The notes under the pieces: generated by a model
The model's input: only the letters and a program-made list of their open reading frames with translations
What the model was told of the DNA's origin: nothing
The model's database searches: none
Position numbers and translations under genes: made by a program
Part shown: positions 46,687 through 56,489 of the stretch, in pieces
Position numbering within the stretch: position 1 is the stretch's first letter
Layout of the letters: each line of letters opens with the position of its first letter
From: Acidobacteriaceae bacterium KBS 89
GTDB lineage: Bacteria; Acidobacteriota; Terriglobia; Terriglobales; Acidobacteriaceae
Direction of reading: 5' to 3'
Assembly: GCA_000381605.1 (NCBI GenBank)
Contig: KB906756.1
Span: forward strand, 868,001-932,000
DNA length: 64,000 bases

Positions 46687-46980
46687 ATGAATTCATATCT
46701 GTCGTCCGTCAGTATCGGGAGAATCCACAATCTCGAAAACGCGAATGAAGAGATTCTTGTCACGGCCGCGAGGGAAGGAGATCATTTGCCTTTTTCCGAG
46801 CTTTGGAATCATCACTCGAAGAGGGCGTTCCACACGATGTATCGGATTACGAGAAACCAGCAGGATGCGGAGGATGCACTTCAGGATGCTTTTCTAAAAG
46901 CTTTCGTTCACTTGAAACATTTTGACGGTAGATCGATGTTTTCCACCTGGCTCACGCGAATAAGTGATTACTGGGGCTAA
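46687..46980 (+). pseudogene. Truncated ECF-type sigma-70 factor (region 2 only)
   Basis: The frame encodes the start of a sigma-70 family factor: REGDHLPFSELWNHHSKRAF, RITRNQQDAEDALQDAFLKA and FDGRSMFSTWLTRI, which are regions 2.1 to the start of 2.4. Then it ends in SDYWG and a stop where family members continue AINSALM and go on to region 4. The downstream 26 nt lead straight into the next gene, so region 4 is absent. ATG at 46687 is the likely start; the frame is open back to a GTG at 46597. Without region 4 it cannot recognise a -35 element. A deletion joining this stub to the following gene is the simple explanation. Confidence 0.8.
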
Positions 46981-47006
46981 GTTGAGAAAGCAGAAAGGGG
47001 ATTGAG

Positions 47007-48026
47007 ATGAATACAATATCAAAGCATCCCAGAAAAACCATAGCCTTGAGAGCTCGCTTGTTCTCGAAGCTTGTTTATTTAGCCATTGGGATGATTTTCT
47101 CTTCGTCACTTGCAGTCTCTCAAGTGCCACCGACTTCGGTCGTGCGATCGTCAGGCGTCATGCCAAACGATTACTTCCACACGGGCGCCGGAGCCCGCTA
47201 TCTACGTAGAGCAGAAGGAAACATTGTCACGCAAACCGTGCGTGGAAATATCAGCGTGTTGATAGGATCGGGTGCCAATATCGTCGTCTTGTCAGGCGAC
47301 CGTGGAAAGTTTCTGGTCGATGCCGGAATTAGCGTTTCGGAAGCTAAAGTGAAAGCTGCACTCAACACCATCAGTCCGACACCGATCGTATATGTAGTAA
47401 ACACTCATTGGCACTGGGACCATATTGACGGTAATGGATGGATGCAGCAGTCTGGCGCAACCGTCATTGCCCATCAGAACACCCTGAAGCACTTGTCCCA
47501 GGCCACTCACGTCGACGATTGGAACTGGACCATGCTGCCGGTACCGGTTGCGGCGCGCCCCACAATACTCGTAGATAACAGCACGACATTCATCTTTGCA
47601 GGGGACACAATTCACGTAGACCACTACGGTCCCGGCCACACGGATGGAGACGTGTCGGTCTATTTTGAAAAGGCAAATGTGTTGGCTCTCGGTGACACAT
47701 TCTGGAATGGCAATTACCCATTTATTGATAATCAAGATGGCGGCAATATCAATGACGCAATCAAATGGGCCGACAAAGCAATCGAACGCTCCACAAACGA
47801 CACCATTGTCATTCCCGGCCATGGTCCCGTTGGAACACGCTCACAGTTGATAGAGTTTCGCAACATGCTCGCGACTGTACGAGACAACGTCGCCACGCTG
47901 AAAAAACAGGGCAAGTCGCTCGACGAAGTGATCGCCGCGAACCCTTCGGCGGCCTTCGATGATCAATGGGGACGCTTTGTGATCGATCCAGCGCACTTTA
48001 TTAGGCTCGTTTACGCCGGACTATGA
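47007..48026 (+). CDS. Exported metallo-beta-lactamase-fold hydrolase
   Basis: A 339-residue protein with an N-terminal membrane/signal segment (about 20-40, ending AVSQ). The zinc motif HWHWDH is at 134-139, followed by the ligand His in GPGHTDGDVSVYF, the Asp-containing GDTFWNG and a last His in VIPGHGPVG; the metal site is therefore complete. AAAGGGG lies about 7 nt before the ATG. The family covers beta-lactamases, lactonases and glyoxalase-II-like enzymes; the spacing fits the general MBL-fold group related to subclass B3/quinohemoprotein-associated proteins and not a proven antibiotic hydrolase. It is followed 37 nt later by an HD-domain gene. Confidence 0.87.
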   Translation: MNTISKHPRKTIALRARLFSKLVYLAIGMIFSSSLAVSQVPPTSVVRSSGVMPNDYFHTGAGARYLRRAEGNIVTQTVRGNISVLIGSGANIVVLSGDRGKFLVDAGISVSEAKVKAALNTISPTPIVYVVNTHWHWDHIDGNGWMQQSGATVIAHQNTLKHLSQATHVDDWNWTMLPVPVAARPTILVDNSTTFIFAGDTIHVDHYGPGHTDGDVSVYFEKANVLALGDTFWNGNYPFIDNQDGGNINDAIKWADKAIERSTNDTIVIPGHGPVGTRSQLIEFRNMLATVRDNVATLKKQGKSLDEVIAANPSAAFDDQWGRFVIDPAHFIRLVYAGL

Positions 48027-48063
48027 ATAATCAACGCCAGTTGTCGGTCTTCAAAAGGATACA

Positions 48064-48714
48064 ATGATGTCAACTTCAATCTCCGCCCTCGTCATTCCCG
48101 ATTCTTTGCTTGCGAAAGAGGCCACTGATCTCCTACGTGAGCATTCCACGGATCTACTCATTAATCATTCGATCCGCGTTTACTTGTTCGCGGCTGAGCA
48201 GGGCCGTCAACAAAAGCTTCGCTTCGATCCTGAACTCCTCTACGTCGCGGCGGCTTTTCACGATTTCGGTCTCCTTAAGAAATTCTCGAGTCCGGACGAA
48301 CGCTTCGAAGTCGATGGCGCAAACGCGGCCCGCCAGTTCCTCACGGCACATAAGGTCCCTGAAGACCAAGTAGAAATTGCATGGGAGGCCATTGCTCTGC
48401 ACACCACTCCCGGCGTCACTCAGTACATGCGCCCCGAAGTAGCTCTACTCTATTCGGGAGTCGGTCTCGATGTGCTTGGAAAAGGCTTCGATCAGTTTCC
48501 CTCGGAGTTGCGCGAGAAAATCGTGGCCGAATACCCTCGCAAACACTTCAAAGAACGCTTCATCCAAGAGTACTTTGCCGGCTTTGCGCACAAGCCCGGC
48601 ACGACCTATGGCACCGTGAACGCCAGCATCTGTGAGCGTCTTATCCCCGGGTATACAACTCCTAATGCCTGCGACGTGATAGCTGCATCTCCCTTCCTCG
48701 ATTCCGACAACTAA
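48064..48714 (+). CDS. HD-domain protein (cyanamide hydratase-like)
   Basis: A 216-residue cytoplasmic protein with metal-binding His35 (NHSIRVY), His66-Asp67 (AAFHDFG) and a later His in IALHTT, the ligands of an HD fold. The order and the SIRVYLFA segment fit the cyanamide hydratase/Ddi2-like subgroup; a nitrile or nucleotide substrate is possible. AAGGATACA precedes two consecutive ATG codons (48064 or 48067). It lies between the MBL-fold gene and a dehydrogenase remnant on the same strand and probably shares their transcript. Confidence 0.85.
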   Translation: MMSTSISALVIPDSLLAKEATDLLREHSTDLLINHSIRVYLFAAEQGRQQKLRFDPELLYVAAAFHDFGLLKKFSSPDERFEVDGANAARQFLTAHKVPEDQVEIAWEAIALHTTPGVTQYMRPEVALLYSGVGLDVLGKGFDQFPSELREKIVAEYPRKHFKERFIQEYFAGFAHKPGTTYGTVNASICERLIPGYTTPNACDVIAASPFLDSDN

Positions 48715-48741
48715 TACAGCGAGGTCCATGGAGTAAAGCAA

Positions 48742-49000
48742 ATGGCAGAGATGAAAGCAATGGAGTTTTCAGCCGACCTGAACCTTCCGCCGGTAAGACG
48801 TTCGGTTCCCGAGCCACAGGCGGGCGAAATCTTGATTCAGGTCTACGCCGCTGGAGTGCCCCTACAGAGAAGCTTTGGTATCCCACCAAACTATCGATTA
48901 AGGGCTCGTAGAAAAGTTGTGATTGGACCCGATAGGAAGAGTTTAGTTCAAGGTGGTAGGCGAGATAGTGGAACTGTCATCCGAGAACTATCGATTAATT
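48742..49000 (+). pseudogene. Remnant of a zinc-type alcohol dehydrogenase
   Basis: The first 38 codons match the GroES-like start of a medium-chain dehydrogenase (MKAMEFSADLNLPPVRRSV, AGEILIQVYAAGV). From about 48860 the continuation is in the next frame (PTEKLWYPTKLSIKGS), then stops at 48909. A scrap reading FKVVGEIVELS near 48947 may be from the same gene. Almost all of the catalytic and Rossmann domains are gone. Confidence 0.7.
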
Positions 49001-49304
49001 CAATTTGTCGATCTTAAATATGTTTTCGGCCGCTTGAGGAAGCGAGGATTGGCATTGAATTTCGGTCGCTAGAAGCGAAGCGTCCCATCGATCGGACTTC
49101 TTGCCCGGCCGCTATTACCGAGCATATTTACAAGTTGTTGTCCCGTCAGCAATCGACTGAACTGCCTATCCTGCAGTTTGGTTAGACGATTTTGCAGGAG
49201 CGGTTTTATCCCTCTGACCGCGTGGATCTGAATAGAGAAAGCCAAGTCCAACAATGTCGCGCATTGCTAGATATCACAGTGAGGGCCTAACTAAAACCTA
49301 ACAC

Positions 49305-49682
49305 TTATGTTTCACCACGCACGACAGCTGCGCATGGGAGGAGCTTATCCGTTTCCTTCAGATCCTGCGCGTGACCCCGGCCCCATTCCTCAAGAAGCGA
49401 CAAGAGCGGCTTTAAGCTCATCCCCAACTCAGTTAACACATAAACGACACTTTGTGGCTCCTGGGCGTAACTCTGCCTATAGACGAGGCCATGTTCTTCC
49501 AGCGCCCTCAGCTGTTCTATTAGAACCTTCTGCGAGATGCCCTTTATTCGGTTTTCAAGTTCACACGTTCTCCTTGGGCCGCTCAACAGGACATAGATAA
49601 TAATTGCCTTCCAGCGGCCTGAGATGACACCCAGCGCTCTTTCGATCGGCAAGCCCGGTAGTTCTTTTATAACCTTCATCAT
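49305..49682 (-). CDS. HxlR-family transcriptional regulator
   Basis: A winged-helix regulator of about 125 residues. PIERALGVISGRWKAIIIYVLLSGPRR, the helix ISQKVLIEQLRALEEHGLV and the wing before YVLTELGMSLKPLLSLLEEWG are typical. The conserved N-terminal Cys of redox-sensing members is Leu/Gly here (ELPGLPIERA). ATG at 49682 or 49679 is the likely start; a TTG three codons earlier is possible. It is divergent from a flavin oxidoreductase gene, the classic HxlR target arrangement, though that target is truncated in this genome. Confidence 0.88.
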   Translation of the reverse strand: MMKVIKELPGLPIERALGVISGRWKAIIIYVLLSGPRRTCELENRIKGISQKVLIEQLRALEEHGLVYRQSYAQEPQSVVYVLTELGMSLKPLLSLLEEWGRGHAQDLKETDKLLPCAAVVRGET

Positions 49683-49762
49683 GCAAACCAAATTGTGGGT
49701 AGATTCATAAAATCGCTTGATCTAGTCTCTCCTTTGAGATGTATCGCAAGGGGGAATGATTC

Positions 49763-50815
49763 ATGCCCACATTATTCGACGCTTACACATTTGGCGACAA
49801 AATGACGGTGACGAACCGCATTGTGATGGCGCCGATGACCAGAACCCGAACTTCTGATGGAGATGTGCCAAATGCGCTGATGGCAAAGTACTATGCCCAA
49901 CGCGCCAGTGCCGGACTGATTGTGACCGAGGCGACCGATGTGTCGTCACACAGCAAGGGATACGCATGGACGCCTGGTATCTATACGAAGGCCCAGGTCG
50001 ATGGTTGGACGTTGGTGACAGAAGAAGTCCATCGAAGTGGAGGCAAGATTTTTCTGCAAATCTGGCATGTCGGAAGAATGGCGCACACTTCGCTTATGCC
50101 GAACGGAGAAGCACCTTGGGGGGTGACTGACGAGAAAGCGAGTGAGTCCGATGTATTTGCTCACAATGCCGATGGAAAGCTAGCCTTCATGCGTGCCAGC
50201 CCTCCCCGACAGATCAGGACGGAGGAGATATCTGAGTTGCTGAAGGAATTTACATTGGCATTCAAGAATGCGAAGCTCGCCGGATTCGACGGCGTGGAAA
50301 TCCATGCCGCCAATGGCTATTTGTTCGACCAATTCATGAATTCAGTTCTCAATACCCGCGCTGACAGTTACGGCGGCAAAACGCCGCAAAGCCGCACGCG
50401 TTTTCTCCTCGAAGTGGTTGATGCTGCGATACGGGAATTGGGCGCACACAATGTCGGAGTAAGGGTTTCGCCATTCGGCAGGTACAACAGTATGCCAGCT
50501 GACCCGCGTGTTGAAGAAACTTTACTGTACTTGTGCAATGAGTTGACCATCCGCAAGACCGCTTACTTGCACGTGCTCTACGAACTGATGCCCACAGGGA
50601 ACATGCAGGACAGCGAGTTCAACGAAACCCACCTTAGTGACGATCTCGTACGTAAAATACGCAATGCACTAAGCGCAACGCTGTGCAGCATCCAGTGCAC
50701 TGAAGGCTGCCGCCTTGGGCGATCACCAAGGGTGTGCAAAGTCTCACACACGCCGGAAGTGAGCGGCGGCGCGGTTCGGTCAAGACGATGTTACTTTCGA
50801 CGCTCAGGGGAGTAA
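49763..50815 (+). pseudogene. Old Yellow Enzyme-family NADH:flavin oxidoreductase, C-terminus lost
   Basis: Residues 1 to about 300 are a good OYE barrel: NRIVMAPMTRTRT, QIWHVGRMAH, FDGVEIHAANGYLFDQF, NTRADSYGG, RVSPFGRYNSM and HLSDDLVRKIRNALSAT. The family continues with the FMN-phosphate-binding GG and GRPF strands; here the frame instead gives about 45 unrelated Arg/Cys-rich residues and stops. No other frame restores the match, so this looks like a deletion or rearrangement near 50680, not a simple frameshift. AAGGGGG precedes the ATG. Without the last two barrel strands FMN binding is doubtful, so it is called a pseudogene. Confidence 0.75.
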
Positions 50816-50946
50816 GGTGCCGTTTGCCGACAATTCTCCCCCTATAGTTGACTTGAACGAGGGGCTTCCATCATAGAGGTCTGATATTCTCCACTCTAAG
50901 AAATGGCAGTAGCGCTGAGTTGCACGAATTGAGAGCCTGTTCCCAA

Positions 50947-53900
50947 ATGCACTGTCTGTCGCGAAAGTTGCAGTGTTTTCTGCTGGTGCTTGTTGCCTTC
51001 AACCCTCTCCACGCTCAGCCGCCTACTGGCGCTCCCGCTTCACTCTCAGGAGTCATAGTAGGCTCCGCGGGGGCGTCAGTCGCCGTGCACCTCGAGCCGT
51101 CGGTGCAAAGTGCCGTTCGATACTACGATGGCTATGAAGCTGTGCCAAAGGCCGAAGGCAGCTTCACGTTCACCCAAATCCCTCCCGGTCACTATCGGCT
51201 TACGGTCGATGCTAGTGTCTTTGTGCCTCCCGCCAACTTCGATTCGCAAACTACAAACGTAGGTGACGACCGTACCAGACGAAAGCCCAGCAACTTCACA
51301 ATAACGTTGCCTCCCGATGTCCGCTCCGGGGCAATCACGTTGCATCCTGGCGAGCATCGCAAAGGTGTGTCCGTTCAGCTGACCCACAAACTTGCTTTCT
51401 GCGGACGAGTGACGCACGATGTTGCACCTGGCCACGAGGGGGGTGGTACCGAGGCACCCCCGAATGTCGTACGTGCTGACACTTCGATCACGTACTACCA
51501 CTTCAATCAGGAATTTGGCATCCTGGATCAGGCGACGAGCTTCGACACGGACAAGGACGGGAGCTTTCGGGTGACCGACCTCCCGCCGGGAACTTATTTC
51601 GTGAAGTCCCGAAGCACCTGGTATCCATCGACCAACACATTTGCGGAGGCAAAGCCTGTGGTCGTGGATTCCCACCCGGTCACAGCTTGCAAGATCGATA
51701 TTCAAGAACTTGCCTCTAATTTCTGCGGGGTCAATGGCAAGCTGCAAACCTCAGCCGCCTATATTGTCGGGAAAATCAACTCCGATAAAAGCTTGGATTC
51801 GAATCGCTATCAGATCAGTTTTCTTGATCACAATCCATCGGGTGTCAGCGTGGAGATATTTTCTGCTCATCCGGGAATGCTTACACCCGAGGTATCCAGC
51901 GCGGGTGAAAGCTATAAGGCCAACCTTTGCGCTGGTGCCTACGATGTTGTTCTTAATGAAAAGGGTCGTTCCGGGAAGAACGTCTGGGGCGATGCCCCGT
52001 TACAGCAAGTCATCTTTGACGCGCAGAAGGCCTCTGTTGAAGCCGGCCAAACAGCGCAGGTCGTGCTGACGCCACACCCGATGGCATCAATCGAGGGTGA
52101 GGTACGCCTTCAGCAAATCAAGCGGGAACAATTTTGCCCCAATTGTCAGGAGGTTGGGTAAGCATCCTGCGCGATGGCAATGGGGAGTTCCAGACAGTTC
52201 CTCTAAGCCCATCGAACGGTTTTGCCTTCCACAACGTCAGCCCTGGAAACTATCAGCTGTTCATATACACAACGAAGCCCGACAAGGTCTTTCTGCAATC
52301 CATCCTTGTGGATGGAGTCTCAGTCAAGGACAGGCGCTTCTCCGTTCCGGACGCCAAATTCGTTTCCATGACCGTCACCCTCAGTGGCGATTTGACACAG
52401 GCTGCCGGTCACATCTCTCCCGACGTTCGCCACAGCCAGCGTTGGGAGTCTGAGGGTATGCGGCCCAAGGCGAGGATCGCGGGCAGAATCCTTGGCGAAA
52501 GCGATGCCACCTATACTGTGCGCTTGTTACCAATCGGCCACAACTCCAACGCCCCGGATCAATTCAATACGCAGACTAAACCGAATGGCAGCTTCCTTTT
52601 CGAAAGCGTGCCTCCTGGAATCTACCGTCTGCGCGCTCACGATAGAGACTATGTGCGGTTCGATTATGGTGGCAAAGACAGGGAGTTGTTAGGTAGTCCA
52701 TTGGTTATCACAGCCGGAGCACATGTTGAGGGCCTCATCCTGAATGCCCCGCGTCGAAGCTCGGTCTGTGGACATGTGACCAATGAGAAGAGAGAACCGC
52801 AGGCCGACTTGCGAATCATCTATTGGGAAGCCCGCGACAACGGCTATCAACAGGGCAGAGAGGTTAAGACAGATCTGGAAGGTTTTTTCCGCATCAATGG
52901 TCTTTTAGACGGAGACTACTTCCTGGAGGCTATTCCCGTTGCGGCCGGAGATTTTCCCATCCACCTATCTGCCGATGGCAAGCTTTACGAAGCCACTCCA
53001 CTCCATGTAGAGAATGGTAAGAATATTGGCTGCGGTGGAAACCCGCCACTTGATCTTCATGTCCCAGGTTTAAACAACCACTATTCTGTATCAGGTATCT
53101 TGACTGGCCAACTGCCCGCAACGGTAGGGGACAGATTCGAAGTCGTCCTTGATGATGCTCTGAATGTTAACCCTTACTGGCCGAGAAGGCGTACCTCCGA
53201 TCTTGGGGACGATCATCGCTTTCGTTTCGACAACATTTCCCCCGGTCGTTACCGGGTCGACATCTACGGTTTATATGGTCAGAAGCCGAAGCCAGACCAG
53301 GGGTTCAGTTCACGCATATTCGTTGAGCGACTCAGGCATCGACTGGTCTCGCAACTAGTGGTTGTCAGCAAAGAAAATCTGGATCTGACCTTGCAGGCTT
53401 CCACGCTACCAAGTGTGAGTGGCACAGTGGACATCCCAAAGGTGCCTTCCAATTGGAAGGATCTCAAGCCGAGCGACCTGTCACTCGTGCTGGTTCCGCA
53501 TCGTAAAGAATGGTTCTCTCTTAGCTCCTCTGAAAGATACAGACGGCAGGCGAGGAGAATTTTCCATTAGCGCGGCGGACCCCGGCGAATACGAACTGCG
53601 TATTGAAGGTGCCAAAAATCATACCGTTCGAAGCCCTCTTTATCCAGAATCGGTGCGGCTTGACGGAAAAGAAGTCAACCCGAACTCCTTCACGTTACCG
53701 AACGATGGTGATGTTGCTCTGCAGGTCGTGTTGGGAACCGAAATGGCAACCATTGAGGCCCACGTGTCCGAGGATAAGGCATTGGGGTTACCTGCTTTGC
53801 CGCTCAATGAGCGATGTAGCCGCATCGGAGGGAATTACAGTGTGATCCTGTTTCCTTCACCATCCTCCAATCTCGACATCGTATACCGGCCCGAACAATG

Positions 53901-54249
53901 ACGGCGGATTTTCGCTGCCTGGAGCCTGGGGACAGACTGCAAAGGAATCCAGAACGGCACTGTCCAATATTGGGATGGAAGGATCCAAGATGTCCCACCA
54001 GGAAAGTACTATGCTGTCGCCGTGAACAACATTTACCAGCTAAATCCTTTGATCTTCAACTCCCCAGACGCGAGTTCCACGCGTAGCTTTTTGAGTGAAT
54101 TGATAGGTATTGCTACTCCTGTCGCACTCAGTCCTGGAGAACATCTAGATATCAATCTCAGCGACAAGACGACCGAAGCGGCGCGTATTGCAGCCCGCGT
54201 TGGAGTGGCCGACGACCAAGAGAATCTCCGTCAGCTGACTGCAAATTAA
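50947..54249 (+). pseudogene. Secreted carboxypeptidase-regulatory-like repeat protein, broken by several frameshifts
   Basis: An ancestral protein of about 1100 residues is recoverable by joining frames. It begins with a signal peptide (start 50947, MHCLSRKLQCFLLVLVAF, LHAQ) and has repeated beta-sandwich units marked by phrases such as QIPPGHYRL, DLPPGTYFV, SVPPGIYRL, NISPGRYRVDI and DVPPGKYYAV, plus a C-terminus AARIAARVGVAD. Breaks lie near 52135 (frame 1 to EQF-LPQLSGGWVSI), near 53520 (WFS to LLAPLKDTDG), near 53875 (to YTGPNNDGGF) and near 53940 (to KGIQNGTVQYWDG). Each is a shift with matching protein on both sides. Such proteins are common, surface-exposed and of unknown role in acidobacteria. 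Confidence 0.85.
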
Positions 54250-54552
54250 GGAATAAGAATAGTCTTAGACCCACGCGATGGAAAATATTCGGTTGATGAT
54301 AAATCGCCGATTAACTGACCGAACGCTTCAGCTGCCACCGAATACCATAGACTTCCGGACTCCTGGCGAGTGACGGGCAAACCGCACCTTATTGCCTATT
54401 GCTCGACCGGAGTCGCCATGCCGTCGCGGACCGCTTGATTTGGTAATCCAAGCCACAGCTTCTGCTGCGGGATTGGAGAGGTTTCCCCTTGGTTCAGTAG
54501 AATCTCGGGCTGCAGCGCGCTCTCTAGTACTTGTTTAAAGATTCAGATGAAT
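54250..54552. other. Non-coding gap
   Basis: About 300 nt after the broken repeat protein. No recognisable gene, RNA or repeat; it probably represents decayed sequence and the 3' end of the small gene on the minus strand. Confidence 0.4.
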
Positions 54553-54753
54553 TTAGGCGCGCGCGGCCTTCCGGCGTTTGCGTCGCAGATAACCGGGAGT
54601 AATGTATTGGAAGTCTTCGAGGCTGAAATCGATCGGCGTTCCGCAATTTAGGCAGACACGATAGCTCTTGCCATCCTGGATGAATGGGAGAGCCGAGTGA
54701 TGACGCTCCGGATGATTGCAGCCGAAGATGAGATTGATGAGCTTCTCGACCAT
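54553..54753 (-). CDS. Small Cys/His protein, possible zinc-binding
   Basis: A 66-residue protein. AGGAG lies 8 nt before the ATG at 54753, which is preferred to a longer open frame. The pattern FGCNHPERHH ... YRVCLNCG gives a CxH...CxxC arrangement that could hold one zinc ion. The C-terminus is very basic (LRRKRRKAARA). Acidobacterial genomes often carry short proteins of this kind; the role is unknown. It lies between two degraded genes but has its own good ribosome-binding site. Confidence 0.7.
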   Translation of the reverse strand: MVEKLINLIFGCNHPERHHSALPFIQDGKSYRVCLNCGTPIDFSLEDFQYITPGYLRRKRRKAARA

Positions 54754-55059
54754 GCTCTGGGCTCCTGACTTAGTGTGGTGGGACAGAGTCCAGCCGAGGT
54801 GAAAACAGGCGCTATACATCCGCTTTAGCAAGCCTGCACGGATAGTGGCGATGATAACGCCAAAGACCCCGCCTACAACATAACCAACTCGGAACACTGT
54901 CGGAGACTGCGGCAATCCGCCGCCAAGCGACGAGATGACTTGCTTCCGGTAATTGAGGATCCAATTTCCCGAAAACCCCGTTTTAGGAGAGTAGGCCCAG
55001 CCTCAACTATGCTCGTTTAGCATGAATCAATTCCCCCTCGCTCACGAATAAACCTTGGC
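54754..55059. other. Non-coding gap before the glycosyltransferase fragment
   Basis: About 300 nt. An in-frame extension of the small Cys/His gene up to 54915 encodes a hydrophobic stretch but lacks a ribosome-binding site. Nothing here matches the missing N-terminal half of the downstream glycosyltransferase. Confidence 0.4.
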
Positions 55060-55947
55060 GTGCGGCAAACGTCAATAGTGGAGCGACAGACGGTTCGCGC
55101 GAGATTAGCCTTCAAAAGGCGCGCCAGACATCCCTCGAACGGAGTGCTCATGAGAAGGCGAATTGCCCTGCCTCGTGCATGCTGGACACTTGCCGTTTCC
55201 AAGGGAACGAAAGAAGACATTCTGCGCACATACCCCGACATCCGTCCCGAACGAGTGCATGTCATCTATAACGGCATAGATCTCGATGAATATCAAAAGA
55301 CATCGGATACCACGGCGCTGACCAAATACGGTGTAGATCCCGCTTTACCCTATGTTTTGTTTGTAGGTCGAATCACACGGCAAAAGGGCGTGACTCATCT
55401 CGTCCAAGCAATTCGCTATCTGCCTCCGGCTACTCAGGTCGTGTTATGCGCCGGAGCGCCGGATACCCCAGAGATAGCAGTGGAGATGCGGCAAAAAGTA
55501 GAGGAGGCCCGCGCACTCAATCCTAAGGTGGTCTGGATCGAAAAGATGGTGACAAAGCCCGAGGTGATCCAGCTTTACAGTAACGCCAGGGTCTTCTGTT
55601 GTCCGTCCATTTATGAGCCTTTCGGCATCATCAACCTGGAAGCAATGGCATGCCGCGCTCCGGTCGTCGCTAGTGCGACGGGCGGAATCGTTGAAGTCGT
55701 CGTCGATGGAGTAACCGGCCACCTCGTTCCGTTCGACCAGGATCAAACGACCACCCTTCCTTCCAATCCCGATAAATTCGCACATGATCTCGCAGACAAA
55801 ATCTCCGACCTCATGGGAGATCCCGAAAAGGCCCGACGATTCGGAGAAGCAGGGCGCAAGCGCGTCGAAGAGAGGTTTGCCTGGTCCGCAATTGCTGATC
55901 AGACGATAGAGCTTTACCACCGACTCATCACAAGCCCTCATACATGA
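55060..55947 (+). pseudogene. GT4 glycosyltransferase (actinobacterial-type GlgA/GlgM-like), N-terminal half missing
   Basis: From about residue 42 the frame is a good C-terminal GT-B domain: LAVSKGTKEDILRTYPDI, VHVIYNGIDLDEY, VLFVGRITRQKGV, CCPSIYEPFGIINLEAMAC with the donor-binding E-x7-E, GGIVEVVVDGVTGHLVP and ARRFGEAGRKRV. This resembles single-subunit glycogen synthases of about 390-400 residues. The acceptor-binding N-terminal Rossmann domain is absent; the first 40 residues are basic and unrelated. A functional enzyme needs both lobes, so it is a truncated gene. Confidence 0.8.
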
Positions 55948-56489
55948 CCTGCTCGCTGGAGCACGTCGCCAAAAAGAAATCATTCAGACCGCAGCAGAGT
56001 GCTCGGAGGGGATTGCCTTGTCGATGAGCACATTATCGTTGATACAGTCACGGAGATTCCGCGGAACCCGGTGTTCTGGACGTATAACCGGCTATCCGGA
56101 AATAATCCCGTAATGCCCGCAAAGTCGGGTGGTCTCAATGGGTCGACGCAACACTCAGCTCAGACCCACATTCATTGAAAACAAAATCTAAAAGCGCCGG
56201 CTAGGGTTAGATCAGCCGGAACCTTACCCTGGCTAGGTTTGGCAACATCAGCCAAACAGATCGATTCTTCAGGGTAAGCATTTGTTGATCAGCTGATTAG
56301 ATAGTGTTGCATCGACCGGTTGAGCTGGCACGGGTTATCGGCAAGTTCGGGTCCGACAGGTCGAAGTTGCCGCATACCCCGTTTTCCGGCAACCGAATGT
56401 CCGCGACATAGCTAATATTGGGCCATAGTGATCCATCCGAGCCGTAGCTTTGTATCTTCTTCTTCTAAGCCCTCGCTGAAGACTTGTTG
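55948..56489. other. Non-coding gap with a structured element
   Basis: About 540 nt. It holds the nested inverted repeats listed at 56197-56278 and nothing recognisable as a gene; a stop-free run around 56000-56178 has no start codon or family features. Confidence 0.5.
56197..56278. repeat. Nested inverted repeats, possible structured RNA
   Basis: A hairpin CCGGCT/AGCCGG (56197-56219) is followed by an outer perfect 9-bp stem CTTACCCTG/CAGGGTAAG (56223-56231 with 56270-56278) enclosing an inner perfect 7-bp hairpin GTTTGGC/GCCAAAC (56237-56243 with 56251-56257). AGGGTTAG (56203-56210) could also pair with CTTACCCT, giving an alternative fold. No coding role is apparent. It could be an RNA element, an attachment-type site or decayed IS end. 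Confidence 0.45.
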
